Below are positions 1 to 12,013 of a stretch of 64,000 bases of DNA, in pieces (within the stretch, counting starts at the first letter, position 1; the number at the start of each line of letters is the position of its first letter). Position numbers and translations under genes: made by a program. This stretch comes from Chrysomallon squamiferum. Lineage: Eukaryota > Mollusca > Gastropoda > Neomphalida > Peltospiridae. The notes below the pieces were generated by a model. The model saw nothing but the letters and a program-made list of their open reading frames with translations, did no database searches and was not told the origin of the DNA. Location: the NCBI GenBank assembly GCA_012295275.1, contig CM022670.1, positions 31,557,438 through 31,621,437 on the forward strand. Direction: 5' to 3'.

Positions 1-339
1 GTAAAATAAAAATTAGACAGAACAATGTCATTTTGACATAGTAAATGTTTTGAATCACACCTTGTAAGTTCATTTATTTATTTTTGTGCTGGGGATAGTT
101 TGTTAGCTTTTAAAAAACTGAAAAGAAAAATGTAATGCATTTGTTTGAAAGAGACTGATGTTACTGATATAAATTTAAAGAATTTAAATACATATTCTAT
201 TAGCCACAGCGAAGTATGAAGTATATTATATAATGATATGTTTGTCAGCTGACCACAAAATAAAAATTATCTGAACATTTGATGTGACTTTAATTAGAGT
301 ATAACTTTGGCTAATTATTTTAAATTATTTTGGTTTCAG
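1..339. other. Intron of RAD23
   Basis: AT-rich sequence ahead of a clean acceptor (tttggtttcag) at 329-339. No other feature is visible. It separates the first RAD23 exon, which lies outside the window, from the first visible one. Confidence 0.7.
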
Positions 340-3300
340 GTGAAAGAACTGAAAGAAAAAGTTGAACAGCAGAAAGGCAAAGATTTCCCTGCAGCTGGTC
401 AGAAGCTTATATATGCTGGTAAGTTTGAATCATTATATTTATTTTTATAGCCTGTGAAGTACTTGTAATTTAAAAAAAACAAAAAAGTTAAAAACTGCAG
501 TTCCTTGCATATTATTGATAATGTAAGATTACTTACTATCTGCAATTTTATTTCTTGACAGATTATTGAGATGAAGTTAGTTTTAAAAGTGGATTCTACT
601 GATCAGGTTTCAAAGTTAATAAGTTTATCCATTTTTTTTGTTGTGTTTTTTTGTTTTTGTTTAATACTTTATTTTATGTTTTTTCTTAAGGTGTCTTCTT
701 TTGTTTGTTGTATTTTTAAATATTCATTAATTTCATTGGTTTATAAACTTCAGGTAAAATTTTGGAAGATGAAAAGAAAATAGATGACTACAAAATAGAG
801 GAAAAGAATTTTGTTGTCGTTATGGTAACAAAGGTAAGTGTTTAAATATGACATTAATTCATTATTTGTAATTAATTCTGTTTATATGTATAATTGAATT
901 TAACGTATCAACAATAAAATTATTATCATCAATTATTTATCATTAAGCTGTATCTAGAACTTACTAACAAACATAGAAATAATTTGTTTTATGTTTTTTC
1001 AAGGTTTATATACCCATAAATTAAGAAGTGAATAAGACACTAATAAATAACCATTTTGTTAAAATGCCCAAAGGTATTTTAGTGAACAGTCATTTAATTG
1101 TGATAAGTTGAAGAAAAACATTTTTTTTTTTACATGTACATTTAAAGATCAGACAACATCTTTATTTAATCATTAATTAAATGTTTTGATTAAATGTCAT
1201 CATCACTTAATTCTTAATTTCAGCCAAAGCCACAAGCAGCTGCTGCCAAGCCACCTGACAGTGCAGCAAATACTGAAACTCCAACAGCCATGCAGACTAC
1301 TCCTGCTGAAAGAGTTCCAGAACCAAATCCACCACAGATGGAAGAAGAAAAAACAGATGAACCAAAGACAGAAGAAACAAAATCTGATGTTGCCCAAGCT
1401 AGGTAAATCTTATCTTTGTTTTTATTTTACTAATGTTTGAACTGAACTGAACTGAACTGAACTTTATTTACACTCAAGCAGTAGTCTGTGGCACATGAGG
1501 ATACACTCATGTATGCATATACATTTCTTGCAGTTATTGATTATTACGCTAATAAGAAATAACTTAATTACTTAGATAATCCGGTAATATTTATTTTTAA
1601 CAGACAAATCCAAAATTTGTGCACTTTTAACAATAGCAATTGTCCGTAAATTAGATGGATCTTGGATTGTTTGTAAATTTCGTAAGGAATAACCTAAATA
1701 GTGAGAGGCTGTTCTATATAAACTATAGATTTTATCTTGAATTATGGTCAGATTTAAAGGTAGGGTGCTGTGATTCCTGTCCAGTCATTTAAAAATAACT
1801 TTAAACAAAACCTATTTTGACTGCCAGTTGAATACATAAAACTGGTTAATTGGCACTAGTAATAAATAAAGAATCAGATACGCTAATCAGGGTTGTCTGA
1901 ATAGTTGTAATGTTACAATAGCTGTTGTATGTGTGTGTTATATTTCATGGAAAACATTGAAATAAATATATTTATATGCAATATGCTACTTGATAATCAT
2001 AAACATTGTAACAGCTTGCTTTTTACTACATCATATGTAATTTAAAATTAAAATTTTAAAAAAGAAGTTAAGTACGTCATTTGTGGTTTTGAAGTATGTT
2101 TGTTATTCTTTACATAACCATGTTTCAGAACATTTATTTCTGATATGTCATTAATCAAATATAATCCATGCAAAAACTAAAAACATTTAAATTAGATATT
2201 GGTGTGCAATTAGATATGTCAAAATAATAACTTTTGTTTCATTTGCACTGTAATAATAGTAATAGATTTTTATGAATAATCAGTTTTTTTCAGAGATTTA
2301 CTCACAATTTTTCAAAATATAAAAATGTTTGATTCCAGTGCTCCAGCAGCTCAGAATACAGGTACAGCTATTACTATGGCTACAGACACAACACAAGCCA
2401 GTTCTTCTCAATCAGCCATTCAGTCCGCAGAGAGCACATTGGTTACAGGGCAGGAATATGAAAACATGTTAACAGAGATGATGAGTATGGGCTTTGAACG
2501 TGAACAAGTGGTGCAAGCACTGAGAGCCAGTTTTAACAATCCTGACCGAGCTGTAGAGTATCTTCTTAGTGTAAGTTGAATACTAAATGAACATAAACCT
2601 GATCTATTTCAGCAGGTAAAAGAAACAAAAAACAAACCCCAACATTTCACAAAACAATGAAATATATTCTTAAAGCTGACATACTTTAAAATAGTGAGAT
2701 ATCCAGAAATAAATTATTTAATTAATCTTCTTGTTTATTTGTTTATTATTATTATTATTATTTTACATATAACAGGGTAATATTCCTGCAGAGGAGCCTG
2801 CATCTGCCATGCCAGCAGTTCCTTCATCTCAGTCTGCATCGTCACTGACTTCACAAAGTACTCCTACATCAGCTACAGGTTCAGGTACAGGCATTGAAGC
2901 AGGAGCTGGGACAGGGGCAGCTGTTACTCCAAGAGAGACTGGACTGGCTGCTGGAACAGAATCAGTGTCTCCAGCTGCAGGACTTGGTTTGGGAACTGGA
3001 CCTACACAACCATCTGCTGGTTTGTAACTGTTTATTATTCTAATTTGTTTACAGTGATAAAATGGATACTTAATTCTTTTTTTTCCTGTATTTTATTTTA
3101 ATTTTAATTTTTTTAATTTACAGAATTCTCAGTGCTAAGGTTCAGAATGCTAGTTTATAATGTTGTTTCTTATTTTAATTACTGGACACTGATAAAATGT
3201 TTATTTAAATTTTCGTCTTTTTCTCTTGCATAGAACTGTCTGCATACATAAAAAAGCAGAATTTTGTTCATGCTTGAATAAAGTACTGGCACAACACCAG

Positions 3301-4725
3301 TAGACAAAAATCCTAATTTGTTTTATACATTCTTATATATGTAACTTGTAGTAAGTCTCTGGTATTTACTAAATGTGTTTTTGTCTGCATGTATAATATG
3401 TGTTGATCCTGGGTCCATTTACATATTGTACATTATTTTATTTTATTTCATTATATTTATTTGTCAATTTACAAGTAATAATGCTTTGTTTTTTGTTCAC
3501 TGCAGGTGAAAATCCATTAGCATTTTTAAGAAACCAGCCACATTTTCAGAGGATGCGGCAAGTAATACAGGAAAATCCTCAGGTTTTGCCTGCTCTTTTA
3601 CAGCAGATAGGGCAGCAGAATCCACAACTTTTATCTGTAAGTGAAAGTCTAATAAAATATTATTTATGCTCAAGATTATGAGTAAAGGAATGTTCTGCAT
3701 TTTAAACAAATTTATCTATCTTCAGTATTTCAATATATTTTTTAAAAAGTTTAAAATAAGTTTACTCCGTTAGTTTATAATCTCTTCTTTTTTAGCTTTT
3801 AAGCACTATTATGTATTTCATTGCATTTTATGACATGCACATTTTCAGTTAATTAGTCAGAATCAAGAAAGATTTGTACAGATGTTGAATGATCCATTGG
3901 AGGATGCACCAGAAGTACCACAGCAGGGTGCTGGAGGGGGACCCCCAATGGGAGCAGGAGGTTACATTCAAGTGACACCACAAGAGAAGGAAGCTATTGA
4001 GAGGGTCAGTATTATTACATTAAATCTACATATAAGTCTTTACTCTAATGTGACAGTAATGCAATTTTTAAAAATTTCTGCTTTTATCAGTTTATAGTGT
4101 ATAACTTTCTATAATTTTTTAGTGTTACGTTATATAATTTTTTATGTATTTTATAAACACTACTGAAAATTTTTCTTGCTAAACATACATCATTTCATTC
4201 AATATCTGCAAGTAAATTTTGAAAAAGTATTTTTTACCCCACATCCTCTATGTGGTGACATTTATTTTTATTGGGACATTTGGATCATTATATGTAAAGT
4301 TTTTATTTTTGTTTTAATATAGATTTTTAAGCACTGTAGTCATACTTGGATGATTAATACAGTTTTCATTAATTCAGCACCTTATGATTTAGGGGTTCTA
4401 AAACAAAAGGCATTTTTTTGGTTTTTCTCAAGTTCTTTTTTTCATCTTTTTCTTCTTTTTTTAGTGTTTACACACACACACACATCATTCAGATGTTAAA
4501 ATATTCTAAAGTACTAATTGTTATCAATGATGTGATATTTGCTTGTGTTATTTTGTAAGCTCATTCCTGTTTATTTCCTGTCTCTGATTTATTTTTCAGT
4601 TAAAAGCCTTAGGATTTCCTGAAGCTTTGGTCATTCAAGCATATTTTGCCTGTGAGAAAAATGAAGAATTAGCGGCAAACTTTTTAATGTCAGAAAATTT
4701 TGAGGAGGAAGACTTACAGAGTTGA
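340..4725 (+). CDS. RAD23: RAD23 UV excision repair / proteasome shuttle protein (5' partial)
   Basis: Eight exons are visible: 340-418, 754-833, 1224-1402, 2339-2570, 2776-3019, 3506-3636, 3849-4004 and 4600-4725 (TGA). All are bounded by AG/GT and in matching phase, giving 408 residues. RAD23 family proteins deliver ubiquitylated cargo to the proteasome and stabilise XPC in nucleotide excision repair. In order the protein shows the rest of an N-terminal ubiquitin-like domain ([22 protein letters not shown]), a Pro/Glu/Thr-rich linker, UBA1 ([20 protein letters not shown], ending AVEYLLSV), an Ala/Gly/Ser/Thr-rich linker, an XPC-binding STI1-like segment ([20 protein letters not shown], then [13 protein letters not shown]) and C-terminal UBA2 ([20 protein letters not shown], ending [11 protein letters not shown]). 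The exon with the initiator Met lies left of the window. I cannot say whether it corresponds to RAD23A or RAD23B; a single invertebrate orthologue is likely. Confidence 0.95.
1438..1800 (-). mobile_element. Possible retroposon fragment with (TGAAC)n tail
   Basis: Inside RAD23 intron 1403-2338. Five exact TGAAC units occupy 1438-1462 and are followed by tttatttacactc and a non-repetitive stretch. Read on the minus strand, the short repeat sits at the 3' end, as in many non-LTR retrotransposon or SINE tails. No reverse transcriptase reading frame is visible and the 5' limit is a guess. The call rests on the tail alone. Confidence 0.3.
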
Positions 4726-4779
4726 TCTGGACAATGAGTGGCTGAAATCTGTGTATGGTTAGAACTACTGTAAAAGGAG

Positions 4780-4812
<33 letters not shown>

Positions 4813-5890
4813 AACTTGCTTAAAAAGGATATAAAAGGACATAAGACACATAGACTATGAAAGCAACTTTCAAAAGCGTGCTTAAAGATGGGAGCTGTCT
4901 ACCAAATCTACTATTAAAGTCCCTGGACATCTTGACACATGGTTAATTTGTATTATTTAAAACCCTAATTGATCAACACCTTGCTGTTCTCTCTAATTTT
5001 CTACCTTTGCTGTGTTTTAGAAAACATACTTATGAACAAGATAGACAGTTGTTTTCGTTTCTTTTTTTCACTCTTTTTTTTTTAATAATAATAATACTTT
5101 TTCTTGAGGATTCTTACAATGAATAACATTTTATATTGAGGGGATGATAATTAAATACTATAATTATGTAGATTAATTTTTCAAGAGATTTTAATAGATG
5201 GTTTTTTTTTTTTTGTCTCCTTCCATCTTAATAGCAGTCTTTTCAGTTTGCTCATAATGGTATAGTCAGATGTTAATGTCATCAGTATATTTAATTTATG
5301 ACTGGGAGAAGGTATTATTGAGAATACATAATAAAATGCATTCTGGAAAACCCTTTTTAAAATATTTTTATTAAACATATTAACCATTTGCTTGACTGTT
5401 GTAGGTGGTCTAGCACAATAATTTCAAATGTTATATGGATTTCAATACGTGGACTGTGACGGTCTAATAATAATAATGTAACAATATCTGAAAAACATAG
5501 ATTTTTGACTGTGCTGATGTTTCCATATCCTGCTTGTGACAACTTTTAAACATCATTGAGAACACGACAGGTTTTGGACCACAGTTTATTCAGCTCCTAA
5601 TTTTCTTGATTGTATTTGTGTGATTTTTGCTTCAAGCATATTATACAATTACCTTCTAATATTTAAAATAAATTTTCTGTTCCTATGTACTTTCTTTTTT
5701 TACCGCATAACCGTATTACTCTTCAAGATTTGTGTTTATGATCTGTGCTGTGTTGTTTCCAGCCATATACCAACAACTGGGATACTGCCTGTCAGTGTTT
5801 GAGCAGTGATGTAACAGTTCTGTGTTCTTGAAAAGAAACACAGAAGCAACAACCTTGTATAAATAAAATTGTTTATGCCTGTACATTTTC
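4726..5890 (+). promoter_or_regulatory. RAD23 3' untranslated region with poly(A) signal
   Basis: The sequence after the RAD23 stop has no coding signal. It includes a run of about 30 A at 4781-4810. A canonical AATAAA lies at 5862-5867, followed by a T-rich stretch (about 5926-5952) that could serve as the downstream element. The 3' boundary is inferred, not observed. Confidence 0.5.
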
Positions 5891-6086
5891 ATTCGTTCTT
5901 ATTAACAGACTTTTTATTTTATTTGATTTTTTTTTTTTTTTTTTTTTTTTTTAAACGGTAATTTAAAGGGAGATAACCTATATTTTAAACTAATTACGTG
6001 ATCAGTTTCAAACATAATTTTACATAGATAGAAATAAATTATATATATATAATTCGTTTTATATAAATGCTAAATGAATTATTAGC

Positions 6087-6138
<52 letters not shown>

Positions 6139-6750
6139 CATTGCCATACAGTTTGGCAGTACTATAAATAGGAGTGAAATGCTATCTATCCCAAACATTT
6201 AGTGTCTATAAAATTTTGTTGGAAAATATTAAATACAGTATTGGTGTTTTTTAACTAGCTGTATTATTTTAGAGTTTAATTACGTGTCATTTATTCATTA
6301 CATATTATTTTATTTTATCACCATACAATTGGAAAAAAAAAAAAAAAATGAGAGGCATTAAGATGTCCACAATACTTCTAATAAAATGTCCTTTCCACAA
6401 AATGAAGACCAATCATAAATATGGATTTTTAATGTACAAATACAAGAATTATTTGAAACTACATTAATCGTCTGACATTTGATGAAAAATATATTAGTTT
6501 ATCTACTGTGGCGAAATCAAAGAATATTCCCATTGTCAATTCATTGTATATAATATTGGTTTCTTTGTGAGTTAATGAAACTACCGATTTATTTTTGGAA
6601 CTTCCTCGAATGAAGCAGTTAAGATTTCTGACGTACTGGATTTGTTTTATTTTTTAAAACGGAGAGAAAAAAAAAGAAAGAAAAAAAGACGTTATTCACA
6701 AATATAGACCAAATATTTCTGACTGATTAAATCCATATATAACAACAGAT
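5891..6750. other. Intergenic, simple repeats
   Basis: Spacer between the RAD23 3' end and the convergent Tctex1 gene. It contains a T run at about 5926-5952, an (AT)n microsatellite at about 6091-6135, an A run at about 6333-6348 and an A/G-rich patch at about 6661-6689. I see no gene. A minus-strand AATAAA (TTTATT at 6758-6763) just right of it could end the Tctex1 transcript. Confidence 0.5.
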
Positions 6751-6827
6751 ATTAAAGTTTATTTCGTAAACTCCACATTATAAATTACAATCAGTTTCCA
6801 GTGCTTGATAAATAGCTTTCTGTAAGT

Positions 6828-7505
6828 TCATTCTGCGTAGACGCCAAATACCATCCCTGTAGCATAAATACTTCCGAAGGTTACTGTTACCGAAGTAAAC
6901 GTATCCCATCGTATATCCCATAAACATCTAGACGAAAACTGTAATGTAGCATTTTTATTTTCACCAACGAGAACATGACAAACCAGTTTGTAACGCTTCA
7001 TATCAAGCTTTTTGACACCCTCCATAATCTTGGAGCAAATAAATGTAATTCTCCTATTCATGATGTTGTGGCTGTATTCTTTTTCGTTGATATTTTCTTT
7101 CAAGACTGCTGATATTATATCTTTAACTTTCTTTTCCTGAGACTTTAAATCTGGTTGCATTTTGTACGTATTCTCGTATTCAAGAATTTGTTGGTCATCC
7201 GTACCTTGGCTTTGTCGCTCTTGGTCCTTTCCGTGATATTTCTCTTTACTGCCTGTTGAAACGAAGGTTTCTCGCCTGGAACCGACGGTACCTGCGCGTG
7301 GTCTATAAAAATGCATGTCTGCTATTGTAGCACTACGCAGAGTGGGTTGTTTGTCTTTTTGATGGTCCGGTCTACCACGTGGCGTTTGTTCATCTGCTCG
7401 TCTTTGATTAGTCTTGTATTCGGGTTCGTTTTTTCCATGACGTCCAGTGCGCTGGCTTTTGTTATCAAGCTTTTGGTGGTCTGCTTTTTTATCTCTCAAA
7501 CTCAT
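6828..7505 (-). CDS. Tctex1-domain (dynein light chain Tctex-type) protein
   Basis: Single coding exon of 225 aa. Residues 1 to about 110 are hydrophilic, rich in Lys, Arg, Gln and Asp, and probably disordered. Residues from about 118 to the end form a Tctex1 domain: KKVKDIISAVLKENI, YKLVCHVLVGENKNATLQFS, SRCLWD, DTFTSVTVTFGSIYATGMVF and a terminal GVYAE. The SRCLWD..DTF..V..F and final aromatic/acidic pattern is typical of the DYNLT/TCTEX1D family, whose members act in dynein-1 or ciliary dynein-2 complexes. The long basic N-terminus resembles TCTEX1D1/DYNLT5-like or TCTEX1D4-like members more than the about 113-aa DYNLT1/3. The ATG at 7505 follows a good acceptor (tttatcatttttcag), with exon sequence starting at 7516, so a 5' untranslated exon probably lies upstream. 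Exact subfamily not settled. Confidence 0.85.
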   Translation of the reverse strand: MSLRDKKADHQKLDNKSQRTGRHGKNEPEYKTNQRRADEQTPRGRPDHQKDKQPTLRSATIADMHFYRPRAGTVGSRRETFVSTGSKEKYHGKDQERQSQGTDDQQILEYENTYKMQPDLKSQEKKVKDIISAVLKENINEKEYSHNIMNRRITFICSKIMEGVKKLDMKRYKLVCHVLVGENKNATLQFSSRCLWDIRWDTFTSVTVTFGSIYATGMVFGVYAE

Positions 7506-7516
7506 TGTGACTGTCT

Positions 7517-7826
7517 CTGAAAAATGATAAATTAAATAATTTATTTTTAATTAATTTGTAACATGTAAGAAAGATATTACAATGACAGAAAAGTTATTGT
7601 CCAGACGTGACTTGTAATCAAATGGCTAGATTAATTCACAAGCATATATACCTTATCTATAACGATTATGTGTTGTTATTTGTGGCACTTTAGGAGGTGT
7701 ACAAAAGATTTACAACTAACGGTGGAGGGGAGCTGTTGGGTCATGTGTTGCTATGTTTTACGATGACAACAACTTTTTTCAAGCGCAATTTGTATCTTTC
7801 AATAAACAATTATATAGATAGAGGTC

Positions 7827-7891
<65 letters not shown>

Positions 7892-10800
7892 TATACATAT
7901 ATCGGGGGTGTTGTTGGTTGTTTTAAAATTAGATTTCACAAAGTGCCATAAAACTAATACAGGTTCAAATTTTAGTATAATTATTTAAAAGAATCAAAAC
8001 TTAATTTATTATGACACATGATTACAAGGTCAAAAGACATAAAATGTTATTATTAAAAAAGTTTGTTGGCTACAATTGCTTATGTAATTACTTGTGTAAA
8101 AAATTACAACCACAAAACAAAACAAAAATGTTGAGTCACCTAAATTCTAACTACGTTTTAATTGTTTATACTTAAATCTGCATAGATACCAATCAATAGT
8201 CCAATGGTTGTCTTGTGTTAAATTTCTATACTGTGATATAGGCAGTTATGTTAAATTATATAACTCTAAGAAAAACAAAATAAGAAGAAGAAGAAGAAGA
8301 AGACAGAAAGAAAAAGAATAATCAAAATAGAAAACAAAGTAAATGAGATATACATCCTGATAAAATCTTCGAAAATAGGTATTTATTATTACTTTTATGA
8401 ATTTCAGCGTTAGATTACAAATAATGAAATACAGAGCAACTAATATTGGCTGAACCGTAAGTGAAGAGACCGTCAAAAAGAATGTCTAAACTTCGTGATC
8501 CACTTGATAATCTTGCATAATTTTTTTTTAACACGTAACAACAAATACTGTTTGTGATTTGATAGAGAACAAATAATTCACGTAAAAAGCATAGGGTCGA
8601 TTAATAGGTGGGTTGCTCAGCAACAGAAAGAGAACATAATCGATGTTTACATAGGTTAACGAGACATGCGTGCAGTGGATTAAGTATTGTGTAGTTGGTT
8701 TTCAAAGTTACGCAGAAACTCTGAAATATGAGAAGTTAAGGTGATGATATTTTAACGATTAGACCACAACATTTCTCTTTATTTTGAATCAGCATACAAA
8801 CTTTTGTTAATTTCCAAATAATATTGTGCATTGGTTATAGTTTAAAATATTTTCATAATAAAAATTTCATTGTATTCTCGTATTATTAAAATCTTTGTAA
8901 AATTATATACCATTGTCTACAAAAAGCTTTAGAAAATTTCGGAGACATGAATTAATCAATAGTCAGAGCTTATGTATTCTGTATAGCCAATATCCTATAG
9001 TATCATAGTATCAAATTATTTCCAAATACGAAACAATGCATTCCTCTGTATCATGTTAGTATAACTTTATGTTTTTATTCAAACAAATCAAACAATACAC
9101 TTGCTTGAAATACTGATTTATTCCTCTAATCTATAGGTATTGTAGTGTTTACACATTAAACTTCTGTTATATGTGACCAGATATTTTTATTATTTCGCTA
9201 TCAATTTTGAACAATTCTTAACATTATAATAACCTTTAATTTCAGGCCCATTAAGAAACAGCTCTACAAGTGCTCTCCAGATATTTCATCTTCGGCTCGT
9301 TAGAAATATTTCTTTACTTTTTCATTCTTTGTTTCTTACTTTTAAACAAATTATCGAGACTACATTATAATTATCCTACTAAAATCTGAAGTTACACAAA
9401 ATATTGTTATTGACAAAATAAATTAATGAATAGTGATTTAATGATACCTAATTATATATTAATTGTTATCTGATGTCAGTTTGTTGAATGATTATGAGAG
9501 AGGAAACCTGCTTCCACCATTCTGTGAGTTATTGTTATCGATTTATTATAACAAGAAATCTTTTATAAACGGTAACCAGTAAGTATGGACGTGATAAATT
9601 ATAGCCTAGTCACTGAGCACTATTTGGTATGGAAAATAGTCCAATGGGAAGACAGGGGATTGATCCTGACTTCTGTAGTTTTAGGGTATGTGTTCATGAA
9701 AGGCAAGCTTTACGATACTGTGCTCTTGCGGAAACAAGATGAGCTATATTTTTAGCTCATTAACCAGAGAGGGGAACATAAAGTAAAATTCGTCACATCT
9801 GTAAAAAGGACTGGTAACTCTAAAAATGAAAAACTGATTCCAAGTAAACACAATCAGTTGGTGTATTGTATATGTGTTTACAAGGTGACAACATAAATTA
9901 AAAAAAAAAAAAAAAAAAAAAGAAAAAAAAAGTAGTAGTAGTAATAATAATAATAATAATAACAATAATTTTCAGTAATCCATTTTCTACCAGTCAATCT
10001 TGTATTAAAACAATACTTTTCACAGATTTCAACTAGCCAATGATATAATTATAATGTCTAAATACAGTCCGAGATTCACATTTTTTCTCCGTTATAAAAA
10101 CAGTTACGTGGAAATCTTAATATTGTATCTAAAAACCAAATATATACAGTTAGCTGAGAAAGTTTAGAAACGTTTACTGTTGAAGTAAATTACAAAGACA
10201 GCGTACTTACGTAAAATGTTATTATTTTAAAGATTCGCGTTGATTATTCCGCAAGATAAACTAGAGCGACTTCCAATACTTTGGTTTTGATATCCAGCTA
10301 TAGTTACTGGTGCCCTGATAACACCTGCAAGTAAATCAAACATCCGTGTTCTATCATGTATTTTTAAGCACAAAATGCTTTAGCCATAAAAATGAAATGC
10401 CAGCTTTTTCATATCTCTGTACAATTGGTCGTTGCTCAGCGCCAAACTACTTATCTTGATTCCAAACCTTTGACACGTAACAAAACCTGTCTAAACCTTT
10501 ACTAACAAATGGTATTGAAAATATAATTAATTTATTTTGTAGGGTTAAAAAAATTATACTAATAAAAAAATAAAAAAATGAAAAAGAAAAAAATGGGTCT
10601 GGACCTTCTGGCAGGTTCTTAAGTACACATACGCAGCTCATTTGCAAATTACTCGCTTAATGATTTATTTTTAGAATGCAAATAGACTGTCGTGATAAAT
10701 TATATATCGATATCCAAGGTGTTTTATGACCACTCTCATTGCTGGTTTAAGTAAATATGCCATTCCTTACGATTTATTATGGAATTTCACACAGACAGAT

Positions 10801-11990
10801 AGCAACATAGAAATTTATTTGTTTGTTTTTGTTTCCAAGCTTATTTTAAGTCAAGTTTCAGTACAAAATTAATTATCAATAGCATAAACAACCGTCGGTA
10901 GCTTTTTGTTAGTTCTTGTGTTGATGTCCTGTTATTTTTCACACCAAATTAATTTAAAAAAAGAAACAATCTGTAGAAATATGCGAGTACTCGGCAAGAT
11001 AACCCGATTAATATATGAAGTGATATGAAATTATAATATTGCTGCAGTATCTTCTAAGGTCATGATATATGGGTTGTCCCAATAAATTTTATGCACACAA
11101 CAAACTGCTATCCATGAGTTTAAAGTGGCATCAGAAAATGAATGCGCCAAATACTCAGTGGAATGATCCATGATGGTTTTAATTCCATCTCTCCATGTTA
11201 CACGAAGTGCCTGCTGGACCAAAGCTGTATACAACTCTGTGATGTATTTTTAATAGATCAAAGAATGTACAGGTTTTATTTGGGAATCCTCAAGTATTTC
11301 TTTCTATTTTCAGTTACTCAAAATTTTTATATTTCGAAGTTATTTTATTGATCGTTTTTCGTTAATAATAAACAATAAAAATAACACAAGTGACAGAACA
11401 TGTTGCCATTTTGTTTTTCATAAATGTACTCAATAACGTCAGTATAGAAAAATGTCGACGTTCAGGAATTTTTTTCTTCCTTTTTTAAAAAATTTGTGGT
11501 TGTTATAGGATTTCATTAATAAAACAGAACAGGGTAAAAAAAAAAAAAAAAAAAAGAAGAAAGAAATACAGAAAACAAACAAACCAGAACATAAAATAAT
11601 AATAATAACAACTACTTTGAAGTATGAAGGAAATACTTAGATCAGTAGTTAATATTTTTTTTCGTCCCCCCCCCCCCACAACACCTTTTTTCTCTCTTTT
11701 TAATTTTCCAGTATATATCTTTTCAAATAATTTTGAAAGTTGCCATGTAATTATTAAATTTATATTGGTCTATTACAAGGAATTATGTTATAAGTATTTT
11801 TAAATATGAAGTGTTTACTGGCCCCAGTACAAGAAGGCAGCATTTATTTCCAATTCTATAAAAACTATTTTTAGACATTTTCTTCCTTGAGTGGTATGTT
11901 CACTTTAAAGCCACGTATCATGTCCAAGTAAGTGTCAAATAATCATATTACTATAGACTTACTCATATAAAAGAAACAAAATATATCTAT
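7517..11990. other. Long intergenic spacer, repeats only
   Basis: No convincing gene in about 4.5 kb. It holds a (CT)n microsatellite at 7832-7887, a (GAA)n patch near 8284-8302, an A run at about 9900-9921 followed by (GTA/AAT)n to about 9961, A runs near 11537-11555 and a C run near 11667-11677. Short reading frames here are low-complexity or AT-rich artefacts. The upstream exon and promoter of the minus-strand Tctex1 gene should lie near its left end. A possible transposon scrap lies at about 11030-11240. Confidence 0.5.
7832..7887. repeat. (CT)n microsatellite
   Basis: About 28 near-perfect CT dinucleotides in the spacer right of the Tctex1 gene. Likely length-polymorphic. Confidence 0.95.
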
Positions 11991-12013
11991 GTACCAATTT
12001 TATTAAATAAATT

